11,559 bases of DNA from UBA6065 sp038063975. GTDB lineage: Bacteria > Patescibacteriota > Minisyncoccia > Phycocordibacterales > UBA6065. Made by a program: the position numbers and the translations under genes. Below the pieces are notes generated by a model. It ran no database searches. It saw only the letters and a program-made list of their open reading frames with translations, and was not told the DNA's origin. The stretch is taken from assembly GCA_038063975.1 (NCBI GenBank), contig JBBTTY010000037.1, positions 1-11,559 of the forward strand, in the 5' to 3' direction. The first letter of the stretch is position 1, and every line of letters begins with the position of its first letter. Shown here piece by piece: positions 11,409 to 11,559 of the stretch.

Positions 11409-11425
11409 GGCTTTATAGAGCCGTA
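11409..11425. repeat. Copy 3 of the GGCTCTATARAGCC repeat, inverted
   Basis: GGCTTTATAGAGCCGTA is the exact reverse complement of 6115-6131. It follows a TATAAT at 11403-11408 without spacer, so it would cover the start of any transcript from that -10. Confidence 0.75.
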
Positions 11426-11459
11426 TCCCAAAATGTAATAAATGAAAAAGCAATAATAC

Positions 11460-11488
11460 TTGACAGAAGTAAAGTATAGGTATATAAT
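11460..11488 (+). promoter_or_regulatory. Full-consensus promoter
   Basis: TTGACA (11460-11465), exactly 17 bases, TATAAT (11483-11488): a textbook sigma-70-type promoter and the strongest in the window. The rest of the 306 bases to the right of HU holds the HU promoter and repeat copy 3; no gene is seen. Predicted start is near 11495. Confidence 0.85.
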
Positions 11489-11510
11489 GTAGGAAGATAT
11501 TGAAATGTAA

Positions 11511-11559
11511 ATTCTGGGGTCAAATGCAACTCGGTTGCTAATTACTCCTCAGAATACCA
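11511..11559 (+). ncRNA. Structured leader or small RNA at the window edge (incomplete)
   Basis: ATTCTGGGG (11511-11519) pairs with CCTCAGAAT (11547-11555, one G-T), enclosing the hairpin GCAAC-TCG-GTTGC (11526-11538). It begins about 16 bases after the predicted start of the consensus promoter. It could be a regulatory leader, a riboswitch-like element or the start of an RNA gene; the window ends too soon to say. Confidence 0.45.

Noticed and set aside
1..11559. CRISPR array, insertion sequence or prophage structure
   Set aside because: No spaced repeats of suitable length, no transposase and no phage structural genes; the Xer protein looks like the housekeeping type.

Overview
This window looks like part of a small, AT-leaning bacterial genome of the Patescibacteria/CPR type, probably a parcubacterial lineage. 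The inference rests on short intergenic gaps, mostly weak or absent Shine-Dalgarno sites, tRNAs that mostly lack an encoded CCA, small single-domain proteins (RNHCP, NYN, YraN, a TraR/DksA-like protein) and a lone Xer recombinase. The code is standard: long genes are read through without in-frame TGA. The window carries a 10-N scaffold gap at 328-337 and is probably metagenomic.

Region 1 (1-3420, minus strand) reads rpsO, NYN-domain nuclease-like protein, single-pass membrane protein, TraR/DksA zinc-finger protein and comM/yifB. comM is cut by the gap and by the window edge, and the two sides of the gap carry the same five codons spelled differently. Region 2 (3493-4898, plus) holds a XerC/D-type tyrosine recombinase from a promoter shared divergently with rpsO, then an unrecognised 117-residue protein closed by a strong terminator. 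Region 3 (4925-6131) holds exonuclease III, then a 400-base stretch that I read as a free-standing structured RNA of about 275 nt, with its own extended -10 promoter, three helically phased 9-bp direct repeats and an intrinsic terminator. No known RNA family was recognised. Region 4 (6132-9191) has the CCA-adding enzyme on the minus strand, then tRNA-Arg(TCG), tRNA-Gly(GCC), YraN, tRNA-Pro(TGG), an RNHCP zinc-ribbon protein and tRNA-Gly(TCC) on the plus strand. Four parS-like sites lie within 1.6 kb, around an AT-rich gap with a perfect DnaA box, suggesting nearness to the chromosome origin. Region 5 (9192-11559) has an unrecognised 113-residue protein, a class II Fic protein with an N-terminal helix-turn-helix and two identical palindromic operators in its promoter, a bidirectional terminator, an HU gene on the minus strand, and a consensus promoter at the right edge that starts a structured transcript running off the window.

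Functional links: CCA enzyme and CCA-less tRNAs belong to one pathway. Xer, HU, ExoIII, ComM, YraN and the parS sites all concern DNA maintenance, recombination or segregation. The best candidates for something undescribed are the RNA at about 5807-6083, the parS/DnaA-box cluster, and the self-regulated Fic locus.
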